From Frankiales bacterium (GTDB taxonomy: Bacteria; Actinomycetota; Actinomycetes; Mycobacteriales; SCTD01), in NCBI GenBank assembly GCA_004299215.1, contig SCTD01000252.1, positions 1 to 9,400 on the forward strand: a stretch of DNA of 9,400 nt, written 5' to 3'. A program made the translations under genes and the position numbers. This document shows, piece after piece, positions 1-5,730 of the stretch. Each line of letters starts with the position of its first letter. Position 1 is the first letter of the stretch. Under the pieces are notes generated by a model. That model did no database searches. It saw only the letters and a program-made list of their open reading frames with translations, and was not told the DNA's origin.

Positions 1-17
1 ACCTGCTTGTCCGTCAT
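1..17 (-). CDS. Possible start of a divergent gene (partial, runs off the left edge)
   Basis: On the minus strand an ATG at 17-15 opens a frame reading M-T-D-K-Q before the window ends. The first residues look like an ordinary protein start, and the position is divergent to the nitrobindin-like gene with a palindrome between them. No convincing Shine-Dalgarno sequence precedes the ATG, and five codons are too few to identify a family. An alternative is that the first 68 bases hold the tail of a plus-strand gene ending at the TGA at 66-68. Sequence to the left is needed to choose. Confidence 0.22.
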
Positions 18-60
18 GTCGATCGTGCTTGCGGCGACGCGGCCGCGCCCGGACCACGAT

Positions 61-109
61 TCTCATGATCACCGGCCAACACGCCGGCGTGTCCCCGGTG
101 ATCATGAGA
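61..109. repeat. Nested perfect inverted repeat in the intergenic region
   Basis: The two outer arms, 61-75 (tctcatgatcaccgg) and 95-109, are perfect reverse complements over 15 bases. The 19-base spacer contains a separate perfect 14-base palindrome at 79-92 (acacgccggcgtgt). The outer and inner centres differ by half a base (85.0 and 85.5), so the two dyads are nested with a small unpaired cca/cc step between them. The arm ends are unusually AT-rich for this DNA. It could be a terminator, a binding site for a dimeric regulator of the divergent genes, or a dispersed REP-like or MITE-like palindrome. There is no T-run, which argues against a simple intrinsic terminator. Confidence 0.85.
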
Positions 110-147
110 CTGTGCCGGGGTCCGGGGGTGCGGACGCCCCTGCGACG

Positions 148-642
148 ATGGCCGGCATGTCCCCTCTGCACGAGCGCCTCGAGCACCTGTCCTTCCTCGT
201 CGGCACCTGGCGCGGCCTCGGCGTCGTCGGCTACCCGACGATCGAGGAGCAGCGCTACGAGCAGGAGGTCGTCTTCGCCCACGACGGCCGGCCGTTCCTC
301 TCCTACGAGAGCCGCGCCTGGATCCTCGACGACGACGGCAACAGGGCGAAGCCGAGCGCGCGCGAGACCGGCTTCTGGCGCCCGGGCAAGGAGCCGCGCG
401 ACGTCGAGGTGATGCTCGCGCACCCGACCGGGATCGTGGAGGTGTACGTCGGCGAGGTCGTCTTCCACAAGATCGAGCTGAGGAGCGACGTGGTGGCCCG
501 TACGGAGACCGCGAAGTCGGTGACGGCCTTCCACCGGCTCTACGGGCTCGTGGAGGGCGACCTCGCGTACGCGATCGACATGGCGGCCGTCGACCAGCCG
601 CTTCAGCCGCACCTGTCGGCCAGGTTGCGCAAGGTGGGCTGA
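148..642 (+). CDS. Nitrobindin-like heme-binding beta-barrel protein (FABP-like/DUF1794 family)
   Basis: A 164-residue cytoplasmic protein of the nitrobindin family (THAP4-like/DUF1794, often annotated 'FABP family protein'). Members form a ten-stranded barrel that binds ferric heme and reacts with NO or peroxynitrite; mycobacterial Rv2717c is the studied actinobacterial relative. The family signature G-T-W-x-G-x-G is at residues 19-25, close to the N-terminus as expected. The final segment carries a histidine (H155, in QPHLSARL) at the place where the family has its heme ligand. Length and motif spacing match a complete protein. The start at 148 is preferred because a longer frame from position 7 would translate through the palindrome at 61-109; ATG 157 is an equally possible start. 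No strong ribosome binding site is visible for either. The gene appears unrelated to the glycan locus. Confidence in the family is high, in the exact start moderate. Confidence 0.9.
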   Translation: MAGMSPLHERLEHLSFLVGTWRGLGVVGYPTIEEQRYEQEVVFAHDGRPFLSYESRAWILDDDGNRAKPSARETGFWRPGKEPRDVEVMLAHPTGIVEVYVGEVVFHKIELRSDVVARTETAKSVTAFHRLYGLVEGDLAYAIDMAAVDQPLQPHLSARLRKVG

Positions 643-648
643 CCCACC
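633..648 (+). terminator. Stem-loop over the stop codon of the nitrobindin-like gene
   Basis: ggtggg (633-638) and cccacc (643-648) form a perfect 6-bp GC-rich stem with a CTGA loop that contains the TGA stop codon. No T-run follows, as is common for high-GC actinobacterial terminators, so the terminator role is inferred from position and stem only. Confidence 0.4.
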
Positions 649-871
649 CCTGTGCAGCGAGTGCCCGGTAAGACGTCCGGGTGGAAGGTCCGTGATGGGT
701 GACTCCGGCGTCACCGGGGTGCTGAACGCGGCCGGTGCCGCGAAGACGAGCCGTCCGCCTCGTGGACGTATCCGGACATTCAGCCCAGCTCGCCGATGTC
801 ATGGTCAGTTGCCCGCGACTTTCCGGCACCCGGACCGTTGAGGGGTAAGGAAATCAGGCCGGAACGGACGC
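643..871 (+). other. Gene-free leader upstream of the glycosyl-1-phosphate transferase, with clustered small hairpins
   Basis: No gene is supported between the nitrobindin-like stop codon and the next ribosome binding site. Short perfect stems occur at 664-681 (cccgg/ccggg), 698-715 (ggtgac/gtcacc, 6 bp with a 6-base loop), 727-742 (cgcgg/ccgcg) and 746-763 (acgag/ctcgt). I could not match the region to a riboswitch class I know, and I see no convincing -35/-10 pair. Stems of 5-6 bp are frequent by chance in GC-rich DNA. The stretch should hold the promoter of the following gene and may be a structured 5' leader. Confidence 0.35.
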
Positions 872-879
872 GAGGGGGG
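872..879 (+). promoter_or_regulatory. Ribosome binding site of the glycosyl-1-phosphate transferase
   Basis: A purine-rich gagggggg lies four bases before the ATG at 884. It fixes that start over an overlapping out-of-frame ATG at 796, which has no such sequence. Confidence 0.75.
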
Positions 880-883
880 CGAG

Positions 884-2401
884 ATGTCACTGCTGGACGA
901 CCTCCGCCTCACCCCGTCCGACAGCCGGCCGCCGATCCCGCTCCAGCCGATCGGTCCGCCGGCGCCGTCCCCGCTGTTCGTCGCGCCGCAGGTGCGGTGG
1001 CTGTCGCGCTACGCCCGGGCCCTGGTCGCCGCCGACGGCGCGGCGCTCGTGCTGGCGAGCGCTGTCGCGGTGCTGGCGGAGCTCCTCTCCGACTCGTCCA
1101 CGCTGCGGCCGCTTCCGCTGCTGGTCCTCGCGACCGGCGTCCCGCTGCTGTGGTGGGCGGTCCTCGCCTTCAGCCGCGTCTACGAGCCGCGCTTCCTCGG
1201 GGAAGGCACCGAGGAGTTCCGCCGCGTGGGGAACGCCTCGCTGAAGGTCGGCGCCACCGTCGCCTTCCTCGCCTACGCCTTCCAGCTGCCGGTGCCGCGC
1301 TCGTTCGTGGCCGTGCTCCTGCCGCTCGGCACCGTCCTGCTGCTGCTCGGCCGCTTCGCCGGACGCCGGGTCCTCGTCGCCGGCCGTCGCAAGGGCCGCT
1401 TCAGCCGCCATGTGCTCGTGGTCGGCAGCGGCCAGCAGGTCACGGACCTCGCCCGCCACCTCCACAGCCGCCCCGTCGCCGGCCTGAAGGTCGTCGGGAT
1501 CTGCCAGCCCGACGTCAGGACCACCCACATCGACCTCGGGGGTGGCGTGCGCGTGCCCGTCGTGGGCTCGCTTCAGACGATCCCCGGTGCCGCGTCGATG
1601 ACCGGCGCCGACGTGGTGGCCGTGGCGCCCGCACCTGCGATGGGCGCCGACGCGCTGCGACGCCTGTCGTACGACCTCGAGGGAACGGGCGTCGATCTGA
1701 TGGTCGCGCCGGCGCTCACCGACGTGACCGGCACCCGGGTCAGCATCCGGCCCGTGGCCGGCCTGCCGCTGCTGCACGTTGACGAACCGGAGCTCACGGG
1801 CGCACGCAAGCTCGTCAAGAGCGCGTTCGACCGGGTGCTGGCCGCGCTGGCCCTGCTGCTGCTCGCGCCGGCGCTGCTCGGTCTGGCGGTCGCCGTGCGG
1901 CTCACCAGCCCCGGCCCGGCCTTCTTCCGCCAGGAGCGGGTCGGGCGTGACGGGCAGGTCTTCCGGCTGTGGAAGCTCCGCTCGATGACCGTCGACGCCG
2001 AGGAGCGGCGGGCCGACCTGCTGCACCTGAACGAGCACGACGGCGCGATGTTCAAGATCCGTGACGACCCTCGCGTCACGCCGCTCGGTCGGGTACTGCG
2101 GGCCTGGTCACTCGACGAGCTGCCGCAGCTGGTGAACGTCCTGCGCGGCGACATGTCGCTGGTCGGCCCGCGGCCGCCGCTGCCGGACGAGGTCGCCACC
2201 TACGACGGTCACACGCACCGCCGGCTGCTCGTCAAGCCGGGCATCACCGGCCTGTGGCAGGTCAGCGGCCGCTCCGACCTGTCGTGGGACGAGACGGTCC
2301 GGCTGGACCTGCAGTACGTCGAGGGCTGGTCGCTGGGGCTGGACCTGACGCTGCTCGCGCGGACCGTCGTCACCGTGCTGCGCGGCCGCGGGGCGTACTG
2401 A
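884..2401 (+). CDS. Polyprenyl-phosphate glycosyl-1-phosphate transferase (WbaP/CpsE-type, initiates exopolysaccharide)
   Basis: A 505-residue integral membrane enzyme of the large phosphoglycosyltransferase family. It moves a sugar-1-phosphate from a nucleotide sugar to undecaprenyl phosphate, the first step of lipid-linked glycan synthesis. Residues 45-158 contain about four hydrophobic segments. Residues 175-300 form the Rossmann-like CoA_binding_3 domain (HVLVVGSG near 176). The C-terminal bacterial sugar transferase domain begins with the hydrophobic, probably re-entrant helix at 312-340. It is followed by FRQERVGRDG (348-357), KLRSMTVDAE (364-373), the catalytic Asp-Glu pair D411-E412 in SLDELPQL, GDMSLVGPRPP (422-432) and PGITGLWQVSGR (452-463). 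All hallmark motifs are intact and the length is normal. The sugar specificity cannot be read from sequence. It stands alone on the plus strand, and its 3' end overlaps the convergent glycosyltransferase gene. Confidence 0.95.
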   Translation: MSLLDDLRLTPSDSRPPIPLQPIGPPAPSPLFVAPQVRWLSRYARALVAADGAALVLASAVAVLAELLSDSSTLRPLPLLVLATGVPLLWWAVLAFSRVYEPRFLGEGTEEFRRVGNASLKVGATVAFLAYAFQLPVPRSFVAVLLPLGTVLLLLGRFAGRRVLVAGRRKGRFSRHVLVVGSGQQVTDLARHLHSRPVAGLKVVGICQPDVRTTHIDLGGGVRVPVVGSLQTIPGAASMTGADVVAVAPAPAMGADALRRLSYDLEGTGVDLMVAPALTDVTGTRVSIRPVAGLPLLHVDEPELTGARKLVKSAFDRVLAALALLLLAPALLGLAVAVRLTSPGPAFFRQERVGRDGQVFRLWKLRSMTVDAEERRADLLHLNEHDGAMFKIRDDPRVTPLGRVLRAWSLDELPQLVNVLRGDMSLVGPRPPLPDEVATYDGHTHRRLLVKPGITGLWQVSGRSDLSWDETVRLDLQYVEGWSLGLDLTLLARTVVTVLRGRGAY

Positions 2402-3404
2402 GCTCGAGTGCCCGCTCCAGCTGGGCGTCGAAGGTCGTCGAGCTCCAGTGGTCCTCCGCGAAGCGACGTCCGCGCTCACCGCTCCCGTCAGCGAGGGGCA
2501 GGAACCGCCTCAGCGCGGCCACCCACCCGCTGACGTCTCCCGGCTCGACGAAGGCTCCGCAGCCGATCCGCTCCAGGTCCACGTCGCAGTGCGGGGAGCG
2601 GGTCATCACGACGGGCTTGCCGAGGGCGAGCGCGTCGTTGAGCTCGCTCAGCCCGACGAGCTTGTCCTGCGCGGTGAAGGGGATGGCCACGACGGCCGCC
2701 CGTCGCAGGTCCGCCAGCGCGTCGAGGTAGGGCGTCACCCCGGCGTGCGCGCGGACCTCCACCTGCGGCGGGGCGTCGTCGAGCGCCGCTCGGCTGTGGA
2801 CGATCGCCGGTGCGTCGAGCTCCCCCAGCGCGGCGAGCAGCGTGCGGGTGTCGCGTGCGGTCTTCCCGGTCGCGACCACCGCCTCGTGCGAGGACGGCTC
2901 GGCGTACGGCCCGAAGGTCAGGTCCGGACCCCACGGCGCGTGCAGCGTCGTCTCCCGGTCGCGCCCGAGCTCGGTGATCAGACGCTCCCGGACCGCCTGC
3001 GACAGCGTGAGCACGACGTCGTAGGCGCGCAGCGCCCGGCTCCACAGCCGGCCACGCGGGATGCCGGGATGCACCACGGCGACGACCGGCCCCGGCCAGA
3101 GGCGGGCGGCTCGCAGCAGGCCGAGCCCGGCGAAGGACACCGGATCGGCGGCGTAGGCGATGTCCCCTGGTCGCCAGACCCGCAGCACCTCGCGCTGCTT
3201 GCCGATGTCCCCGAGCCGCAGGCGCGACCAGCCGGTCATCCGCTGTGCCGCCGGCCCGGCGGCGTCGGCGACGACGTGCACGTCGATCCCCCGCGCGCGC
3301 AGTCCCGGGACACCCCACAGGTGCTGCGACGGGTAGCGCTCCTCGGCGACGAGCTGCTCGGCCACGCGCATCGGGTAGTTGGTGCCGAAGAGGACGCGGC
3401 TCAT
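2370..3404 (-). CDS. Glycosyltransferase, GT4-like (GT-B fold)
   Basis: A predicted cytoplasmic glycosyltransferase of 344 residues. The N-terminal half (MSRVLFGTNYP) has Rossmann-type strands (DVHVVAD at 41-47, VVAVVHPG at 107-114). The C-terminal donor-binding half carries the GT-B/GT4-like stretch ending AVVAIPF (237-243), then GLSELNDALALGKPVVMT (251-268) and GAFVEPGDV (283-291), where E254 is in the place of the sugar-nucleotide-binding acidic residue. The ATG at 3404-3402 overlaps the TGA of the DUF4012 gene (ATGA), which implies translational coupling; no good ribosome binding site is seen. The open frame runs on upstream, but that part is the antisense-like shadow of the DUF4012 gene. 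It is probably the last gene of the minus-strand operon and adds a sugar to the lipid-linked intermediate. Donor and acceptor are unknown. Confidence 0.85.
   Translation of the reverse strand: MSRVLFGTNYPMRVAEQLVAEERYPSQHLWGVPGLRARGIDVHVVADAAGPAAQRMTGWSRLRLGDIGKQREVLRVWRPGDIAYAADPVSFAGLGLLRAARLWPGPVVAVVHPGIPRGRLWSRALRAYDVVLTLSQAVRERLITELGRDRETTLHAPWGPDLTFGPYAEPSSHEAVVATGKTARDTRTLLAALGELDAPAIVHSRAALDDAPPQVEVRAHAGVTPYLDALADLRRAAVVAIPFTAQDKLVGLSELNDALALGKPVVMTRSPHCDVDLERIGCGAFVEPGDVSGWVAALRRFLPLADGSGERGRRFAEDHWSSTTFDAQLERALELSTPRGRAAR
2400..2445. terminator. Nested inverted repeat just after the transferase stop codon (possible terminator)
   Basis: gagctcga (2400-2407) and tcgagctc (2438-2445) are perfect reverse complements. 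Inside the 30-base loop is a second stem, gccc (2410-2413) with gggc (2423-2426). It begins within the TGA stop codon of the plus-strand transferase and lies inside the 3' end of the convergent glycosyltransferase gene. It could slow transcription from either side. No T-run is present, so this is a weak call. Confidence 0.3.
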
Positions 3405-5077
3405 CGCGGGTCGCCCGTCGGCTGGCGCACCGACAGCACCAGCCTGGCGGTGCTTCCCGGGTCGATCGAGACGAAGGTCGACAGGACCGCGTGGCCGCGC
3501 TCGGTCTCCGCCTGCATCGTGACCGGGCGACCGTCGAGCGTGGCAGCCAGCAGCGTCCCCCGCGGGCCGAGGTAGACCGACACCCAGACCTTGATCTGAC
3601 CCCGCGGCCGCGGCCGGCCGTCCGGCGCGTCCGCCCGCAGCGTCACGTACTCCGGCAGGCCACGTGGAGCGGTGTTGGCCAGGCTGACCTGGACCGTGCC
3701 CTGCTCCTCCGGCTGGGGACCGGCCCCCAGGTCCACGGCCTCGCCGGTGGGCGCGGCGGCGTAGTCGACGTCCTGGCGCAGGTAGGTGCCGAGCTTGCTG
3801 CCGCCGGCGTCCTGCGTCACCACCCGCACGTACGGCGACGTGCCCGGCAGCGCCCCGCCGACCGGGGCGGCGGCCAGTCGCTGCTGGACGGCCGGGTCGG
3901 CCGCCCAGACCGACAGGTGCCCGGTGCCGACCGCCCGGGATGCCTGCTCCAGCAGCCGCCGACCGTCCAGACCGGGCTGCTGCAGCCGTGTGAAGACCAG
4001 CCGCGCGGCCTGGGCGAGGTAGTCGTTGCGCTCGGCGTCGCGGGCGCGGGGGAACCGGCGGTAGACCTCGATGGTCAGCTCCTGCACCGCGTTCTCGGCC
4101 GTCAGGCGCACCCCGCCCGGCAGGGTCACCGGACCGGTCACCTGGAGCAGGTGGGCCAGCGCCTGCGGGTCGACCAGCAGCACCCCGTCGACCTGCTCGC
4201 CGGTGCGGTGTCGCCAGAGCGCGGCCAGCGTGCGGCCCACGGTCGGCACGTCCGGGCTGAGGTTCGCCGCGCGCCAGCCGCGGTTGGAGCCGAACCGGCC
4301 GTACCGCCGCTCGTGCTCGGGACCCAGGTCGACCACCGGCGCCGGGGCGTCCTTCAGCAGGTTGTTCGACCCCACCTGCTCGAGCACCGGCCGGCCGCCC
4401 TCGGCGCGCAGTACCGCGAAGGCACCGATCAGGCCGCCGGTGGCCCGCGGCTCGGCGGGGTTCTGGACGGCCACGAAGTAGCGGCGAGGACCGTCGGCGC
4501 CCAGCAGGGAGGGCAGCACGTCCGCCGCCAGCCGCGCGCCGCTGACGATGCCCTGCAAGCGGGTCAGCTCGTCCGTGAGCTCGGTGCGCGCGCTGGTGAG
4601 CGGCCCCAGCCGGGAGCGCGGTGCCTGGCGCAGGGTCGTGGTCGCCGCGACGAGCGCCTCGTCGGCGCTCCGCAGCGGCGCCTGCGCGGCGACCAGCGGG
4701 GCGAGGTCGAGTCGCCCCTGCCACGCCGGCGGCGCGAGGGCCACGTCACCGAGCGGCCGCGCGACGTCCCGCGTGACGACCGCCGAGACGTGCGCGACGG
4801 CGGCGACCTCCTCGAAGGGGACACCCAGCCCGGGGAGGCGCCGGGCGGCGCGCCACAGGACGCCGTCGGTGACGGCCTCGGCCGACCCTGCGTCAGCCGA
4901 CGCGGCGGTGATGCGCTCGCGGGCTCCCGCCGCGTCGCCACCGCGCAGGGACTCCTGAGCGGCGATCAGCCCGCGGCGGGCCGACGTCAGGTCCTCCCGG
5001 ACGGACGGCAGTCGCACGGCGGCGGCAGCCAGCAGCAGGATCAGCAGCAGCGAGCCGGCGAGGGCGACCCGGAGCAC
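3401..5077 (-). CDS. DUF4012 domain membrane protein of the exopolysaccharide locus
   Basis: A protein of 558 residues from the GTG at 5077. Hydrophobic residues 5-20 form one N-terminal membrane anchor, so the rest should be extracellular. Residues 25-60 look helical and Ala/Arg/Glu-rich. The DUF4012 core follows: YFVAVQNPAEPRATGGLIG (200-218, with the conserved N-x-x-E-x-R-x-T-G-G pattern), NLSPDVPTVG (272-281), VDGVLLVDPQALAHLLQ (296-312) with TGPV after it, and GSKLGTYLRQDVDY (426-439). The family is common in actinobacterial glycan loci, but its biochemical role is not established to my knowledge. The GTG lacks a ribosome binding site. An in-frame ATC at 5125 has GGAG six bases upstream and would add an Arg-rich N-terminus, so the true start may be there. 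The 3' end overlaps the next gene (ATGA). Confidence 0.88.
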   Translation of the reverse strand: MLRVALAGSLLLILLLAAAAVRLPSVREDLTSARRGLIAAQESLRGGDAAGARERITAASADAGSAEAVTDGVLWRAARRLPGLGVPFEEVAAVAHVSAVVTRDVARPLGDVALAPPAWQGRLDLAPLVAAQAPLRSADEALVAATTTLRQAPRSRLGPLTSARTELTDELTRLQGIVSGARLAADVLPSLLGADGPRRYFVAVQNPAEPRATGGLIGAFAVLRAEGGRPVLEQVGSNNLLKDAPAPVVDLGPEHERRYGRFGSNRGWRAANLSPDVPTVGRTLAALWRHRTGEQVDGVLLVDPQALAHLLQVTGPVTLPGGVRLTAENAVQELTIEVYRRFPRARDAERNDYLAQAARLVFTRLQQPGLDGRRLLEQASRAVGTGHLSVWAADPAVQQRLAAAPVGGALPGTSPYVRVVTQDAGGSKLGTYLRQDVDYAAAPTGEAVDLGAGPQPEEQGTVQVSLANTAPRGLPEYVTLRADAPDGRPRPRGQIKVWVSVYLGPRGTLLAATLDGRPVTMQAETERGHAVLSTFVSIDPGSTARLVLSVRQPTGDPR

Positions 5078-5131
5078 CGGGCGAAGGCGGCGGCGGAGCC
5101 GGCGCAGCCGCCGACGCAGCGAGATGACGCG

Positions 5132-5135
5132 CTCC
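5132..5135 (-). promoter_or_regulatory. GGAG Shine-Dalgarno candidate between the secreted-protein and DUF4012 genes
   Basis: On the minus strand the sequence after the secreted-protein stop is TGA-CC-GGAG-CGCGTC-ATC. The GGAG is the only good ribosome binding site ahead of the DUF4012 frame. It is six bases from an in-frame ATC (5125-5123) but more than 50 bases from the first conventional start (GTG 5077). Confidence 0.45.
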
Positions 5136-5137
5136 GG

Positions 5138-5674
5138 TCAGGACGCGCGGCGCCGTGCGCGGTGGCGACGGTCCAGCACCAGCAGCGGCCCGCTGATGAG
5201 CGGCAGCACGAGCAGCAGCAGCAGCGACAGCCCGAACGGCGTGGTGACCAGGTCGCCGACGCTCGCGGCCGGGGTCGTCTCGGGATCCGAGCCGCGCCCG
5301 CTCTCCTCGACGCCCGTCACGGTGACGATCGCGGTGACGCGGTGCTGCTCGGGGCCGCTGGTCGCCGCGGAGCGGCCGGTTCCGCGCAGCACGTGCTGGC
5401 CGACCCTGGCGTCGGTCGCGAAGCAGATCCGGGAGCTGAACCGGCCCTTGTCGTCGGTCTGCGTCATGCCGACCTTGCGGTCGTCGTCGGTGATGGTGAT
5501 GTCCGCACCGACGGCGAAGCCGTCGCCCGAGAAGTTCGTGCAGTGGCCCTGCTTCACCCGGCTCGGCGCGGCCTTGCCCTCGCCGTTGGAGGGCGGCGGG
5601 TACGGCGCGGCCGCGGCGGCCGTGGCGCCGAGCACGGCGACGGCCGTGAGTGCGGCGAGGAGCAGTCTGCGCAT
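5138..5674 (-). CDS. Small secreted protein with C-terminal membrane anchor, function unknown
   Basis: A 178-residue protein that I do not recognise as a named family. Residues 1-23 are a clear Sec-type signal peptide (basic MRR, a hydrophobic stretch, an Ala-rich end). A Pro-rich start to the mature chain (PYPPPSNGEG, 24-33) leads into a single small beta-rich domain (about 38-120) with C45 and C84, which could form a disulfide. The phrase NFSGDGFAVGADITITD (47-63) resembles Ig-like or surface-repeat folds of Gram-positive wall proteins. A Ser/Thr/Glu/Pro linker precedes the hydrophobic segment 147-167 and a very basic tail (DRRHRARRRAS). That is the layout of a cell-wall-sorted protein, but no LPXTG-type motif is present, so it probably stays membrane-anchored. 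The ATG at 5674 has GGGGGA about four bases upstream. It sits between the kinase and DUF4012 genes, suggesting a role at the surface in glycan export or retention. Confidence 0.8.
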   Translation of the reverse strand: MRRLLLAALTAVAVLGATAAAAAPYPPPSNGEGKAAPSRVKQGHCTNFSGDGFAVGADITITDDDRKVGMTQTDDKGRFSSRICFATDARVGQHVLRGTGRSAATSGPEQHRVTAIVTVTGVEESGRGSDPETTPAASVGDLVTTPFGLSLLLLLVLPLISGPLLVLDRRHRARRRAS

Positions 5675-5691
5675 CAGTTCCCCCGGTTCGG

Positions 5692-5717
5692 GCAGGGTGC
5701 GGGCACCGCACCCCTGC
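5692..5717 (-). terminator. Strong hairpin between the kinase and secreted-protein genes
   Basis: gggtgcgg (5695-5702) and ccgcaccc (5706-5713) pair perfectly around a 3-base loop. After one bulged C (5714) the stem continues for three more pairs (5692-5694 with 5715-5717), giving 11 pairs. No T-run follows. It lies 17 bases from the next start codon and may be a partial terminator or an mRNA-stability element that sets relative expression within the operon. Confidence 0.55.
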
Positions 5718-5730
5718 ACGTTCAACGTGC
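5716..5730. repeat. 15-base inverted repeat over the kinase stop codon
   Basis: gcacgtt (5716-5722) and aacgtgc (5724-5730) are perfect reverse complements around a single base, and the TGA stop codon (5724-5722) lies in the centre. As RNA it could form a 5-bp stem with a 5-base loop directly next to the stronger hairpin at 5692-5717. As DNA it resembles an operator-like dyad. Function unknown. Confidence 0.5.

Noticed and set aside
14..829. Minus-strand open frame opposite the nitrobindin-like gene
   Set aside because: Arg/Ser-rich shadow of the plus-strand gene with no recognisable domain.
809..838. Possible -35 (ttgccc) and -10 ahead of the initiating transferase
   Set aside because: No acceptable -10 hexamer at the right spacing, so no promoter is called.
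796..1782. Plus-strand open frame overlapping the initiating transferase
   Set aside because: No ribosome binding site and an Arg/Pro-rich translation; the transferase frame has all family motifs.
887..2038. Minus-strand open frame opposite the initiating transferase
   Set aside because: Gln/Arg/His-rich composition typical of antisense translation in GC-rich DNA.
3405..4724. Upstream continuation of the glycosyltransferase frame on the minus strand
   Set aside because: Low-complexity Arg/Ala/Gly translation overlapping the well-supported DUF4012 gene. The real start is the ATG overlapping that gene's stop.
5027..5055. Runs of cag/agc triplets, also at 5210-5226
   Set aside because: They encode Leu-rich membrane segments on the minus strand. 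This is a composition effect, not a functional repeat.
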